Shown one piece after another: positions 17,054 to 24,779 of a stretch of 64,000 nucleotides of DNA (the first letter of the stretch is position 1; each line of letters begins with the position of its first letter). The position numbers were made by a program, and so were the translations under genes. The notes beneath the pieces are model-generated. The model saw only the letters and a program-made list of their open reading frames with translations, was not told where the DNA came from and made no database searches. The DNA lies in assembly GCF_002155145.1 (NCBI RefSeq), contig NZ_CP021323.1:1364001-1428000 (forward strand). The letters are read 5' to 3'. This DNA comes from Kushneria konosiri. GTDB taxonomy: Bacteria; Pseudomonadota; Gammaproteobacteria; Pseudomonadales; Halomonadaceae.

Positions 17054-17332
17054 CTAGTGTAGCTGGCCGAACCTTTCGATACGATCACGCAGCGCCTGCT
17101 CGGGGCCGATCAGCTCGACAAGCTCCGCCTCGGTGAGTTCGATGTCGCGATGGCGGTTGACGATGCTTGAATAGTCCTCGCCATCGGCCAGCGCCTGTTC
17201 CACCAGCAGCGACAGTTCCTTGCGATCATTGATGGCCGCCGGATCAAAACTCTGGCGATTGCGCTCTTGCTGGACACGCTGCTCGCGGCGGCAGCGCATC
17301 AGCAGATTATCGGTAATGAAGGGGGCACTCAT
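17054..17332 (-). CDS. Small hypothetical protein
   Basis: A 92-residue soluble, charged and mostly helical protein, starting MSAPFITDNLLMRCRREQ. It has no signal peptide or membrane segment. I do not recognise a family. AAAGGA before the ATG and a terminator right after the stop support it as a real gene. The longer frame (to 17416) lacks a ribosome site. Confidence 0.6.
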   Translation of the reverse strand: MSAPFITDNLLMRCRREQRVQQERNRQSFDPAAINDRKELSLLVEQALADGEDYSSIVNRHRDIELTEAELVELIGPEQALRDRIERFGQLH

Positions 17333-17562
17333 GGGCTCTATCCTTTGGCAGACGTACCGATGCCATGCTGTGTTGAAGATCAGGCCTTGTCCATGCGGCC
17401 TTGGACGTATCTCCAAAGGTCTCAGGAGCGGCTCATCGTTATGGGAATGTCCCTGGCGGTCAAAAGCGCTCCGGGCGAATCGAGTGGCGCGACATGACGG
17501 CAGCGGTCAGGTTGATCGGCTGCGCGCCGAACAACGCCGGGTGCGAAAGGGCAGGGGCGTGA

Positions 17563-18348
17563 TCATGAGATGGCCTCAAGGTGGCGCTCGGCGTCGACGT
17601 GATACTCATCGGTTTTGATGCGTGCCTGATCAAAGCTGCAGAGCAGACGCTCCTTGCCCTTGCCGATGTTCTTGCGTCGCACCTGCAGGGGGCCAACGGC
17701 TTCGGGCGTTTCCAGGTGCGTGCCACCGCAGGGAATGTAGATATCGCCGTACTGCCAGAAACGCGCGTCGTAATGCTCGCTTAGATGATCCGTGATGATC
17801 GGCAGATTGTCCGCCATCAAACGGTTGGCCTCGCTTTGAATGGCGTTGACGTCGTCGGGCTGGAAGGGCGTCTCGATGAGAAAATCAAAGCGGGCGGCCT
17901 CTTCCTTGATATGACAGCCGATGGTCAGGCGCTTGAGGTCGGGCTGATGCGAAAGCGCTGCGGCATAGAGAAAATGGCTGGCCGTATGGGAAAGCGTCAG
18001 CCGCGCACGCCGCTCGACATCGATGGTGATGCTGACCGGCATGTCGACTTCCAGCGCGCCAAGGCGGTCGATGTCATCGGGATGGACCAGGTGCAGGATA
18101 ATCCCGCCGGATTTGACGCCGGTAAACCCTTCAATGCTCAGCGGCGTGCCGTAAAGCCTTTTGGTCCAGATAAAGCGAAAGGTGCCCACCGGCGTTTCGA
18201 TGGTGCCGATATCGCCCTCCTGACCGCCGCCTTCGGGAAAGGCCACGGTACGGTCGAGTTCGATGGCCTCGGCATGCAGCCTCGCAATGCGCGCCTCGGC
18301 TCGGTACAGATACTGATCAAGGTAATAAAGCTTGTCGGTGGTACGCAT
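17563..18348 (-). CDS. Alanyl-tRNA editing protein (AlaX-like trans-editing hydrolase)
   Basis: A 261-residue free-standing relative of the AlaRS editing domain. It removes wrongly attached Ser or Gly from tRNA-Ala. Zinc ligands are complete: H121 and H125 (LSHTASHF), C207 and H211 (IPCGGTHL). The N-terminal FPEGGGQEGDIG motif is also typical, and the C-terminal domain ends in a RRKNIGKGKERL segment. It lacks the aminoacylation domain. AGGAAG upstream supports the start at 18348; an upstream extension to 18396 is not typical. It is divergent from a MocR regulator. Confidence 0.88.
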   Translation of the reverse strand: MRTTDKLYYLDQYLYRAEARIARLHAEAIELDRTVAFPEGGGQEGDIGTIETPVGTFRFIWTKRLYGTPLSIEGFTGVKSGGIILHLVHPDDIDRLGALEVDMPVSITIDVERRARLTLSHTASHFLYAAALSHQPDLKRLTIGCHIKEEAARFDFLIETPFQPDDVNAIQSEANRLMADNLPIITDHLSEHYDARFWQYGDIYIPCGGTHLETPEAVGPLQVRRKNIGKGKERLLCSFDQARIKTDEYHVDAERHLEAIS

Positions 18349-18450
18349 CTGACTTTTCTTCCTGTCGATAAACGCCTGATAAAGGGCCATGAACAAGGCC
18401 GACGGTCGAATCGTTATCCCTGATGCTCACACGTTTTGAAGACCACCGAG

Positions 18451-18503
18451 CAAACAGTCGATGAGATTTTCAGCACACTGTTAGGTTGTTTTAACAAACA
18501 GTG
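18451..18503. promoter_or_regulatory. Candidate MocR operator: 8-bp direct repeats in the divergent region
   Basis: CAAACAGT occurs at 18451-18458 and again at 18495-18502, 44 bp apart. The second copy also belongs to an inverted pair CACTGTT (18476-18482)/AACAGTG (18497-18503). MocR regulators usually bind spaced direct repeats in the region divergent to their gene. The rest of the 313-base gap (18349-18661) shows nothing else. Confidence 0.35.
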
Positions 18504-18661
18504 ATAAATTGATGAAAAGCCGGTAAAAGACATCGTTTTGCTGCCATCTGTCGACGTTTTGCAGGCTCGGCGTGGCAGTAGCAGGACGAGCAGGAAAGGC
18601 TTGAAAGGAGATGGCAGGAAAGGGTGAGCGGAAACAAAACAGGGTGAATCAGGGCGGCCAC

Positions 18662-20065
18662 ATGAACAGCACCGCGTTTTATCAGCAGATGCGCGAACGG
18701 CTGCTGGCGGGCGAGTGGGCCGCCGGGCAGCGTCTTCCTTCCATCCGTCATCAAGGTGCCGACAGCGGCGCCAGCCATCACGCCATTGTCAGCGCCTATG
18801 ATCGCCTGGTCGCTGAAGGACTGATCGAGGCGCAGCAGGGGCGCGGCTATTTCGTAACGTCTTCTATGGACACTGGACGCAGCGCCGGACATCGGGCCGA
18901 CACGCTGGCTGATCTGGCCGCTCGGGAGATGTCTGACCCGGTCTTGCCCATGCAGCCCTCGGACCCACTGTTTGCCCTGCTGCAAAGCGGCCCCGAATCC
19001 ATCAAGCTCAGCGGCGGCTGGTTGCCCACCGAGTGGCGCAACACCGAGCTGCTGGCCCGCGCGATTCGCCGCACGGCGCGTCTGGAGCAGCGGGCGCTGG
19101 TCGAATATGGCGACATTCAGGGCTACCGACCGCTGCGTCAGCAACTGGCTCGCCACCTGCAGAGCAAGACCCGCGTCAGTGTGCCGCCGACCCGGATCAT
19201 CACCACGCTGGGCGCCACGCAGGCGCTGGATCTGGTCATTCGATTGTTGATTCGCCCCGGCGACGTGGTGCTGGTTGATGAGCCCGGCAACGGCAATCTC
19301 AATAAACTGATTGCGCTCGGCGGCGGAGAGGTCATCGGCGTGCCGCGCACCGCGACCGGGCCGGATACGGCCTTTATCACCGAACTCCTGAGCCGCCGCC
19401 GGGTGCGGGCGCTGGTCTGCAACAGCACCTTTCACAATCCGACCGGCGGGAGCCTTTCAGCGCGCAACGCCTTTGATATTCTGCGTCTGGCGATCGCCCA
19501 TGACTTCTTGATCATCGAGGACGATGTCTACGGCGACTTTTCCAGCGGCCATCACCAGAGCTTTGCCGACCTCGACGATCTCGATCACGTCATCTACATC
19601 GGCAGCTTTTCGAAATCGCTCTCCTCGTCGCTGCGTATCGGCTATATCGCCTGCTGCGCGGAAATGATCGAACCGCTGTTGCAGTTAAAACTGCTGACAT
19701 CGGTCTCGGTGCCGGGCTTTTGTGAGCGCTTCGTCAATACGATCCTCTCCGATGGCTCGTATCTGCGCCACATGCGCAAGGTGCAGCGTGATCTCATGGT
19801 GCAGCAGGCGTTAACGCAGCGGCTTCTGCGGGCCTGCGGCTGGACATTTGATATCGCACCGGAAGGCGGCATGTTTCTCTGGGCCCGCCACCCGGGCATC
19901 GATGACATGGACGCCTTCATTCGTCGGCTGGCCGGTCATGATGTGCTGCTGCTGCCGGGCTCGGTGTTCACCGTGGGCAACCGCCGTGAAGACGCGCTGC
20001 GCATCAACGTGGCGCACTTTACTCCCGAGATGGCCCCACTGTTTGAGCCGGGGGCGCCTGGCTGA
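18662..20065 (+). CDS. MocR-family regulator (GntR winged helix fused to class I aminotransferase)
   Basis: 467 residues. The N-terminal winged helix-turn-helix (about 1-70: RLPSIRHQG, AYDRLVAEGLIEAQQGRGYFV) is fused to a fold-type I PLP domain. The PLP Lys is in GSFSKSLSSSLRIGY (about residue 318). The domain also has DEPGNGN and the FHNPTGGS Asn-Pro pair. Such proteins are transcription factors that sense PLP, GABA, taurine or similar amines. The target is unknown, with the divergent alaX-like gene or its own gene the best guesses. The start at 18662 gives the usual family N-terminus. An ATG at 18611 has AGGAG touching it and is less likely. Confidence 0.88.
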   Translation: MNSTAFYQQMRERLLAGEWAAGQRLPSIRHQGADSGASHHAIVSAYDRLVAEGLIEAQQGRGYFVTSSMDTGRSAGHRADTLADLAAREMSDPVLPMQPSDPLFALLQSGPESIKLSGGWLPTEWRNTELLARAIRRTARLEQRALVEYGDIQGYRPLRQQLARHLQSKTRVSVPPTRIITTLGATQALDLVIRLLIRPGDVVLVDEPGNGNLNKLIALGGGEVIGVPRTATGPDTAFITELLSRRRVRALVCNSTFHNPTGGSLSARNAFDILRLAIAHDFLIIEDDVYGDFSSGHHQSFADLDDLDHVIYIGSFSKSLSSSLRIGYIACCAEMIEPLLQLKLLTSVSVPGFCERFVNTILSDGSYLRHMRKVQRDLMVQQALTQRLLRACGWTFDIAPEGGMFLWARHPGIDDMDAFIRRLAGHDVLLLPGSVFTVGNRREDALRINVAHFTPEMAPLFEPGAPG

Positions 20066-20073
20066 GCCCACCG

Positions 20074-20730
20074 TCACTCGACTGGCGGCTCGCCAATCTC
20101 CTCCAGCAGCGCCTCCCGAAAGGCTAAAAGCCGTGCATGGCGCTGCGCCGCCAGCTGCCGGCCGGTGGCGGTCTGAAAGCCCTCCGAGAGCGTCAAAAGC
20201 TTGGTTTCAAAATGATCCAGCGTGAAACGTTGATCATCCAATGCCCGAGCATGGGCCTGTGGGTCGGTGACGTCATATAGCGCGCTGCCCATTGTCCCTG
20301 CGGTATAAAAACAGCGTGCCACGCCCAGCGCCCCCAGTGCATCAAGTCGGTCGGCGTCCTGTAGCACCCGGGCTTCCAGCGTTTGCGGTGTGATATTGGC
20401 AGAAAAGCTGTGTGACTCGATGGCATGCGCCACGGCGTCGATGTGTGAGGCTGCCCACCCCAGCGTGTCGAGAATATTGCGGGCCTGTTCGGCGGCCAGC
20501 CATGAGGCGCGGTCGCGGCGCGGGTCGTTTTTGGCCACGTGGACGCCATCGTGCAACAGCGTAGCGGCAAGCAGCAGCTCGCGGTCGCCGCCTTCCTCGG
20601 CGGCAATGCGTTGCACGTTGCGCCACACGCGTACCAGATGCGCGAGATCATGGGCGCCATCGCCGTCATCAGGCAGATGGGCCAGCAGCGCATCGGCCAG
20701 AGGTTGATACGGGGAAAAGGGCGTTGTCAT
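20074..20730 (-). CDS. HD-domain phosphohydrolase (YedJ-like)
   Basis: A 218-residue protein with HD metal ligands: H27 (GAHDLAHLVRV), H57-D58 (ATLLHDGVHVAK) and a late Asp in VLQDADRLDALGALG (about 127). It is of the YedJ-type HD phosphohydrolase kind found in many proteobacteria. The substrate is not known. It converges with the MocR gene, with stop codons 9 bp apart. Confidence 0.82.
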   Translation of the reverse strand: MTTPFSPYQPLADALLAHLPDDGDGAHDLAHLVRVWRNVQRIAAEEGGDRELLLAATLLHDGVHVAKNDPRRDRASWLAAEQARNILDTLGWAASHIDAVAHAIESHSFSANITPQTLEARVLQDADRLDALGALGVARCFYTAGTMGSALYDVTDPQAHARALDDQRFTLDHFETKLLTLSEGFQTATGRQLAAQRHARLLAFREALLEEIGEPPVE

Positions 20731-20788
20731 GGCAGCAGGGTGAGGTACGCCAGGGCACCGGTCAACGACGCCCTGACAGCCTGGCAGG

Positions 20789-21127
20789 CTACATCAGGCG
20801 AGTGCCCAGCGGCACGTCCTGATCCGGCACGCATAGCGCCACCGCACCGTCCTCATTATGAAAGCCGGTGACCAGACACTCCGACATGATCGGTCCGATC
20901 TGCTTGGGCGGGAAGTTGGTCACTGCCACCACCAGCCGCCCTACGAGGGTATCGGGCTCATACAGCTCGGTGATCTGCGCACTGGACTTGCGCACGCCAA
21001 TCTCGGGGCCGAAATCCACCTGCAGTACATAGGCCGGCCGCCTCGCCTTCTCGAATACCTCGGCATGCGTGATGCGCCCGATGCGCAGTTCCACTTTTGA
21101 AAACTCTTCCCAGCTCAGTGTCGACAC
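20789..21127 (-). CDS. csaA: CsaA-type tRNA-binding protein
   Basis: A 112-residue stand-alone tRNA-binding (EMAP II-like OB-fold) domain. The core FSKVELRIGRITHAEVFEKARRPAYVL, GVRKSSAQI and VAVTNFPPKQIGPIMSECLVTG cover the whole family signature. CsaA is described as a chaperone-like tRNA-binding dimer; its role in the cell is unclear. It starts with a conventional MSTLSWEEF. Confidence 0.88.
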   Translation of the reverse strand: MSTLSWEEFSKVELRIGRITHAEVFEKARRPAYVLQVDFGPEIGVRKSSAQITELYEPDTLVGRLVVAVTNFPPKQIGPIMSECLVTGFHNEDGAVALCVPDQDVPLGTRLM

Positions 21128-21195
21128 CGATGGCTCCTTTTATCCGTTAATTAAACACATGCTAATGGCAAAGATGCTGGTTTAATACAGTGGAA

Positions 21196-22011
21196 TCAGC
21201 CGGCCGCCGCTGGTGCAGTCACTTCCCTGGCGCCCAGCGCCTGGATCGCCTCCTTGCCGCGTACGGTCAGGTCGCTGATGAAATGCCCCTGGTCGCGCAT
21301 TTCAAACGGATAGGCGCGCAGCTCGATGTGCGTGCCGACCTCGGCCTGTTCGACAAAGACGATAATCGGTTTTTCATAGCACAGCCACGCGCTGGTCAGG
21401 GCGACATCGCGCAGGGCCGCACGCATGCGCTGAGCGTCGAAGGGCGGCGCGATATAGAAGTCGGCCACACACATCAGCGTGCGCTCACCGTCATTGGAAT
21501 TGGCAATGTTGTTGTCCCAGAGCTTCAGATTCGGCACCGTGATGGTGTCATCGTGCAGGGTGCGAAGCGTGATGGCGCGCATGCCGACCGAGCGGACTTC
21601 ACCGTAGTCGCTGCCGATCTTGACCCAGTCTCCAGCCCGCCAGGGCGTTTCAAACTGGGCGACGATTCCGGCGATCAGGCTGCTGATGTAGTCCTTGAAG
21701 GCAAAACCGACGGCTACACCAACCGCGCCGGCAATCACCAGAAAATTCTCCATGGTGACCTTGATCACCATCGGTACGATCCAGATCACGGCCAGTGCGG
21801 TGGCGGCCAGTCGGAAGATCGGTACCGCGCCCAGAAGCCATAGCCGCATCCGATTGGGGCCGCGCTCGGCGACCCAGGGCAGGGCGCGCTTGACCAGTGC
21901 GATGGCAAGCCAGGTGCCCAGAACGATCAGGGCAATGGTGAGAAAGTTGATATCGCCAATGTCGCGAATCATCTGGGAGGCTTCTGGAGAGGACGATGCC
22001 TGCTGTGACAT
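21196..22011 (-). CDS. Small-conductance mechanosensitive channel (MscS family)
   Basis: A 271-residue MscS protein. Helices are at about 20-42, 63-83 and the pore helix at about 88-110 (ENFLVIAGAVGVAVGFAFKDYISSLIAG), with Gly/Ala packing residues kept. It is followed by FETPWRAGDWVKIG, the beta domain start, and a C-terminal cytoplasmic cage. It opens under membrane tension during osmotic downshift, relevant to a salt-tolerant organism. It is probably cotranscribed with the 386-residue gene 33 bp upstream. Confidence 0.92.
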   Translation of the reverse strand: MSQQASSSPEASQMIRDIGDINFLTIALIVLGTWLAIALVKRALPWVAERGPNRMRLWLLGAVPIFRLAATALAVIWIVPMVIKVTMENFLVIAGAVGVAVGFAFKDYISSLIAGIVAQFETPWRAGDWVKIGSDYGEVRSVGMRAITLRTLHDDTITVPNLKLWDNNIANSNDGERTLMCVADFYIAPPFDAQRMRAALRDVALTSAWLCYEKPIIVFVEQAEVGTHIELRAYPFEMRDQGHFISDLTVRGKEAIQALGAREVTAPAAAG

Positions 22012-22044
22012 GAAAGCTCCTTGGAAGGTGGGGTGGCGGCCGGA

Positions 22045-23205
22045 TCAGTAGCTGTCGAGCGGAAAGCCCGCCGTGGCGAGCCCATCGCGAATGGCCGGGT
22101 AGGCGCTTGCCCGGCAGTAGTAGCGCCCGTCCCGCTCACCGATGAAGCCGGCACGATGTAGCGCGTGATGCATGCCCTGAAAGCCGGGGTCGGGCAGCAC
22201 GCTCTCAAGCTCTCGGGCGCTGAGGCTGCCGTGAATCAAAAGCGCCTGCAGAATCAGCAGGGCCTGGGTGCCGTCGCTGCCGGGCAGTGAAAATTCTTCG
22301 AGCGCGACGACCCAGAGCGTTTGCTGATCGTCTTCGCTCAAGTCGTTGTCGGCGTCATCGTTGGCCTTTTTGAGGCTGCGCTGCCAGAGATGCCAGGCCA
22401 CCCAGGCAATCCCGCGGCTGCGAGCGGCCAGGGTTTCGAAATACTTTTCACGCGGCCGGCCCTTGCGGTTGAGAGCAAAGACGTTTTTGCCATTGCGGCT
22501 CAGACGAAAACGAATGCCTTCATCGGCCTGCTGTCTGGCGATGTCGGCCAGCCAGCGGCGCAGCCGCGGCTCATCAAAGGGCTCGAAGGTCAGCGGCTCG
22601 GGCAGAATCAGATGGGCATCAACGGCCTTGCATAAAAACGCCCAGGCCCAGCTGTTGCAGCCGATCACGCAGTGGCGCTTGAGCCCGGCCAGTGTGGTCA
22701 ATAGCGTGCGGACCATCCCCAGTCCGCAGCGATGACGCAAAAACCAGGCTTCCAGTTGTGGAATGACCAAAACGCCATCGCCGGAGAGATCCAGCGTCTG
22801 TTCGGGCGTGTCGATCAGCAGGTCATCGCGGGTCGGCGGGGTCAGTACCTCATGATGATGACGCTGCGCCCAGCGCGACAGCAGATCGTGCTCATCGCAT
22901 GGCGGCAGCACCAGAGGTCTGATCCACTGCTTCGGGGTCGGGTTGGTGGCCCACGAGGCCAGCGTTTCATCAAGCTCGGCCAGTAGCGGTTCACAAAATG
23001 CCGGCGTTGCCATGTCGCTGAACAGCTCAACGCTGTCATTGAGGCGGTCTTCGGCAATAAAGGGTCGCTGGTTGCTGCCCGTGAACAGCGTGCGCAGCCG
23101 CAACGCAGCCATCTTGAGCGCGGCACGCTCGGGCCAGGCCGGGACATCAACGTCCTCCAGTGGCACCAGCGGATGGGTCTCGGGTGGGGGGGTGGTACTG
23201 ATCAT
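22045..23205 (-). CDS. Uncharacterised protein paired with the MscS channel; possible degenerate AAA-like protein with C-terminal winged helix
   Basis: 386 residues, soluble. I do not recognise the family. A central stretch, DGVLVIPQLEAWFLRHRCGLGMVRTL followed by CVIGCNSWAWAFL (about 147-195), looks like the Walker B and sensor strands of a P-loop ATPase. The preceding region (PLVLPPCDEHDLLSRWAQ) sits where a P-loop would be but lacks the GxxxxGK(S/T) motif. The C-terminal LLIHGSLSARELESVLPD, LHRAGFI and DGRYYCR region resembles a winged helix. These are impressions of fold, not matches. The gene lies 33 bp before the MscS gene on the same strand, so a linked role in channel control is a fair guess. 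Confidence 0.6.
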   Translation of the reverse strand: MISTTPPPETHPLVPLEDVDVPAWPERAALKMAALRLRTLFTGSNQRPFIAEDRLNDSVELFSDMATPAFCEPLLAELDETLASWATNPTPKQWIRPLVLPPCDEHDLLSRWAQRHHHEVLTPPTRDDLLIDTPEQTLDLSGDGVLVIPQLEAWFLRHRCGLGMVRTLLTTLAGLKRHCVIGCNSWAWAFLCKAVDAHLILPEPLTFEPFDEPRLRRWLADIARQQADEGIRFRLSRNGKNVFALNRKGRPREKYFETLAARSRGIAWVAWHLWQRSLKKANDDADNDLSEDDQQTLWVVALEEFSLPGSDGTQALLILQALLIHGSLSARELESVLPDPGFQGMHHALHRAGFIGERDGRYYCRASAYPAIRDGLATAGFPLDSY

Positions 23206-23296
23206 GACGACAAGGGCGCTCCTGCAGCCGGGGTAATCACGGCCGATACCGTAACGTTACGTTACTTTATAGCGCAGGATACGCGTTCAGGCGATG

Positions 23297-23884
23297 CTAC
23301 AGCAGCGCCTGAAGGGGCATTGGAGTGTAGAGATGCTCGTATAAAATGGCGCCGCCCAGCACCATGAGCAGCACGCCGCCAACGATTTCGGCGCGCTGGC
23401 CGATCACGCTGCCCAGCACGCGACCCAGCATCATGCCCGTGGTCACCATGACCATGGTGGTCACACCGATCGCCAGTGCCGCCAGGGCAATATTGACATC
23501 GACAAAGGCCAGACTGATGCCGATCACCATCGCATCGATACTGGTGGCCAGCGCGGTCAGCATCAGCATGCCCAGCGGCTGACGTGTCGAGGTCTCCGGG
23601 GCCTCACTGTCCTGGGTCAGGCCGTCGTAGACCATGCGCGCACCAAGCCCCAGCAGCAGGATGAAGGCGATCCAGTGGTCCCACCGGGAGATCATCTGGG
23701 CGGCAGCCAGCCCCAGCGCCCAGCCAATGACCGGGGTAATGCCCTCGATGGTGCCAAACAGCAGGCCGGTACGCAGAGCCTCCTGAAACTTCGGGCGAGT
23801 GCTGCCGGCCCCCTTGCCGAGTGCGGCGGCAAAAGCGTCGGTGGACATGGCAAGGGCAAGAAAGGCAAGGGCAGCTGGGCGCAT
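23297..23884 (-). CDS. mntP: Manganese efflux pump MntP
   Basis: A 195-residue, six-helix protein of the MntP (DUF204) family. [18 protein letters not shown] (about 7-24) and the mirrored [15 protein letters not shown] (about 108-122) are the two conserved Asp-containing half-repeats that carry Mn2+. The middle loop [15 protein letters not shown] is typical. The start at 23884 is preferred; the extra seven residues from 23905 are not typical. No yybP-ykoY Mn riboswitch was recognised upstream. Confidence 0.9.
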   Translation of the reverse strand: MRPAALAFLALAMSTDAFAAALGKGAGSTRPKFQEALRTGLLFGTIEGITPVIGWALGLAAAQMISRWDHWIAFILLLGLGARMVYDGLTQDSEAPETSTRQPLGMLMLTALATSIDAMVIGISLAFVDVNIALAALAIGVTTMVMVTTGMMLGRVLGSVIGQRAEIVGGVLLMVLGGAILYEHLYTPMPLQALL

Positions 23885-24175
23885 GAAATACCGGGGCGGT
23901 CGCAACCGCGTGTTGTCAGGAAGTGATCCGACCGGGACGAGCCGGTCTCAGCGAGCCGCGATGGTGCCCGGGTTTTTCAAAAAGTTCAATAAAAACAGTT
24001 ATGTATAAACCATGGGTGCACTTGTTGCCCGAAGGGGAATTCATTAACCTCGTTTACACATCAATGCACGCCGTCCACAACTTCGCCGTCACGCAGTGCT
24101 GAAAGCGGGTACCATGGCGCCCTCACGGCCTGTCTGTTCGGGCCACGCTCTTCTCTCAACGACAGGATAATACTC

Positions 24176-24517
24176 ATGTCTGCTATGCCCGGCTGTCCCG
24201 CCTGCGAGGCCGATTACACCTACGAGGACGGTGCCATGTTCGTCTGCCCCATGTGCGGTCACGAATGGGCGCAGGCCGGTGAGACGTCTTCCGTCGAGGA
24301 GGGCAGCAGCGTTCGCGATGCCAATGGCAATACGCTGGTCGATGGGGATACGGTCACGGTCATCAAGGACCTCAAGGTCAAGGGCTCCTCATTGGTGGTC
24401 AAGGTCGGCACACGGGTCAAAAATATTCGTCTGGTCGACGGCGATCATGACATCGACTGCAAGATTGATGGCATCGGCGCGATGAAACTCAAGTCCGAGT
24501 TTGTCAAAAAGGCCTGA
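24176..24517 (+). CDS. yjdM: YjdM/PhnA-domain zinc-ribbon protein
   Basis: 113 residues. The N-terminal zinc ribbon has C7-x2-C10 (CPAC) and C24-x2-C27 (CPMC), followed by the PhnA domain: [27 protein letters not shown] and [36 protein letters not shown]. The full-length family match is clear, but the function is poorly known; the phosphonate name is historical. AGGAT lies 7-8 bases before the ATG. A strong terminator follows. Confidence 0.92.
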   Translation: MSAMPGCPACEADYTYEDGAMFVCPMCGHEWAQAGETSSVEEGSSVRDANGNTLVDGDTVTVIKDLKVKGSSLVVKVGTRVKNIRLVDGDHDIDCKIDGIGAMKLKSEFVKKA

Positions 24518-24549
24518 CGCCGGTCTTTCCAGCCTTGCAGGACATGCGA

Positions 24550-24576
24550 AAGGGTCGCCCGACGGGCGACCCTTTT
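24550..24576 (+). terminator. Rho-independent terminator of yjdM
   Basis: AAGGGTCGCCC (24550-24560) pairs with GGGCGACCCTT (24564-24574), followed by T residues. Confidence 0.85.
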
Positions 24577-24639
24577 GCGTGCGTCAGGGGGTGCTGCAAG
24601 CGTTGTTCATGTCATGGGCATGGCGGCCGGACATGACGG

Positions 24640-24655
24640 TGTTTCACGTGAAACA
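24640..24655. other. parS: parS centromere site 1
   Basis: TGTTTCACGTGAAACA is a perfect 16-bp palindrome, identical to the general bacterial chromosomal parS consensus bound by ParB. It lies in an intergenic gap. A second copy is at 62733-62748. Confidence 0.85.
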
Positions 24656-24683
24656 TCACGAGCATGGATATTCGATGCAATGG

Positions 24684-24711
24684 GTGACGCCGCGCCCATG
24701 GGCCGTATAAT
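24684..24711 (+). promoter_or_regulatory. Sigma-70 promoter for mmuP-mmuM
   Basis: TATAAT at 24706-24711 is a perfect -10 box. GTGACG at 24684-24689, 16 bases earlier, is a weak -35. Transcription would begin near 24718, about 60 bases before mmuP. Confidence 0.5.
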
Positions 24712-24724
24712 GCCGCCTTCTTAT

Positions 24725-24753
24725 GCCTTTTATTTATTGAAAGGCGTTTTTTT
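24725..24753 (+). terminator. Terminator-like hairpin in the mmuP leader
   Basis: GCCTTT (24725-24730) pairs with AAAGGC (24740-24745), then G and seven T (24747-24753). It lies between the putative -10 box and the mmuP start, so it could end a short leader RNA or an upstream transcript. A five-codon frame (MPFIY) starts at 24723 inside the stem. Confidence 0.5.
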
Positions 24754-24779
24754 ATGGCAACCGGCAGCAGAAGAGCGTC

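Noticed and set aside
20662-20730. Possible tRNA or other RNA gene near the HD-domain and csaA genes or elsewhere in short gaps
   Set aside because: No cloverleaf, TTCGANTC loop or CCA end was found in the short gaps checked by eye.
23885-24175. Possible yybP-ykoY manganese riboswitch before mntP
   Set aside because: Only a short GACCGG/CCGGTC hairpin is present; the conserved GGGGAGUAG core of the class was not found on the minus strand.
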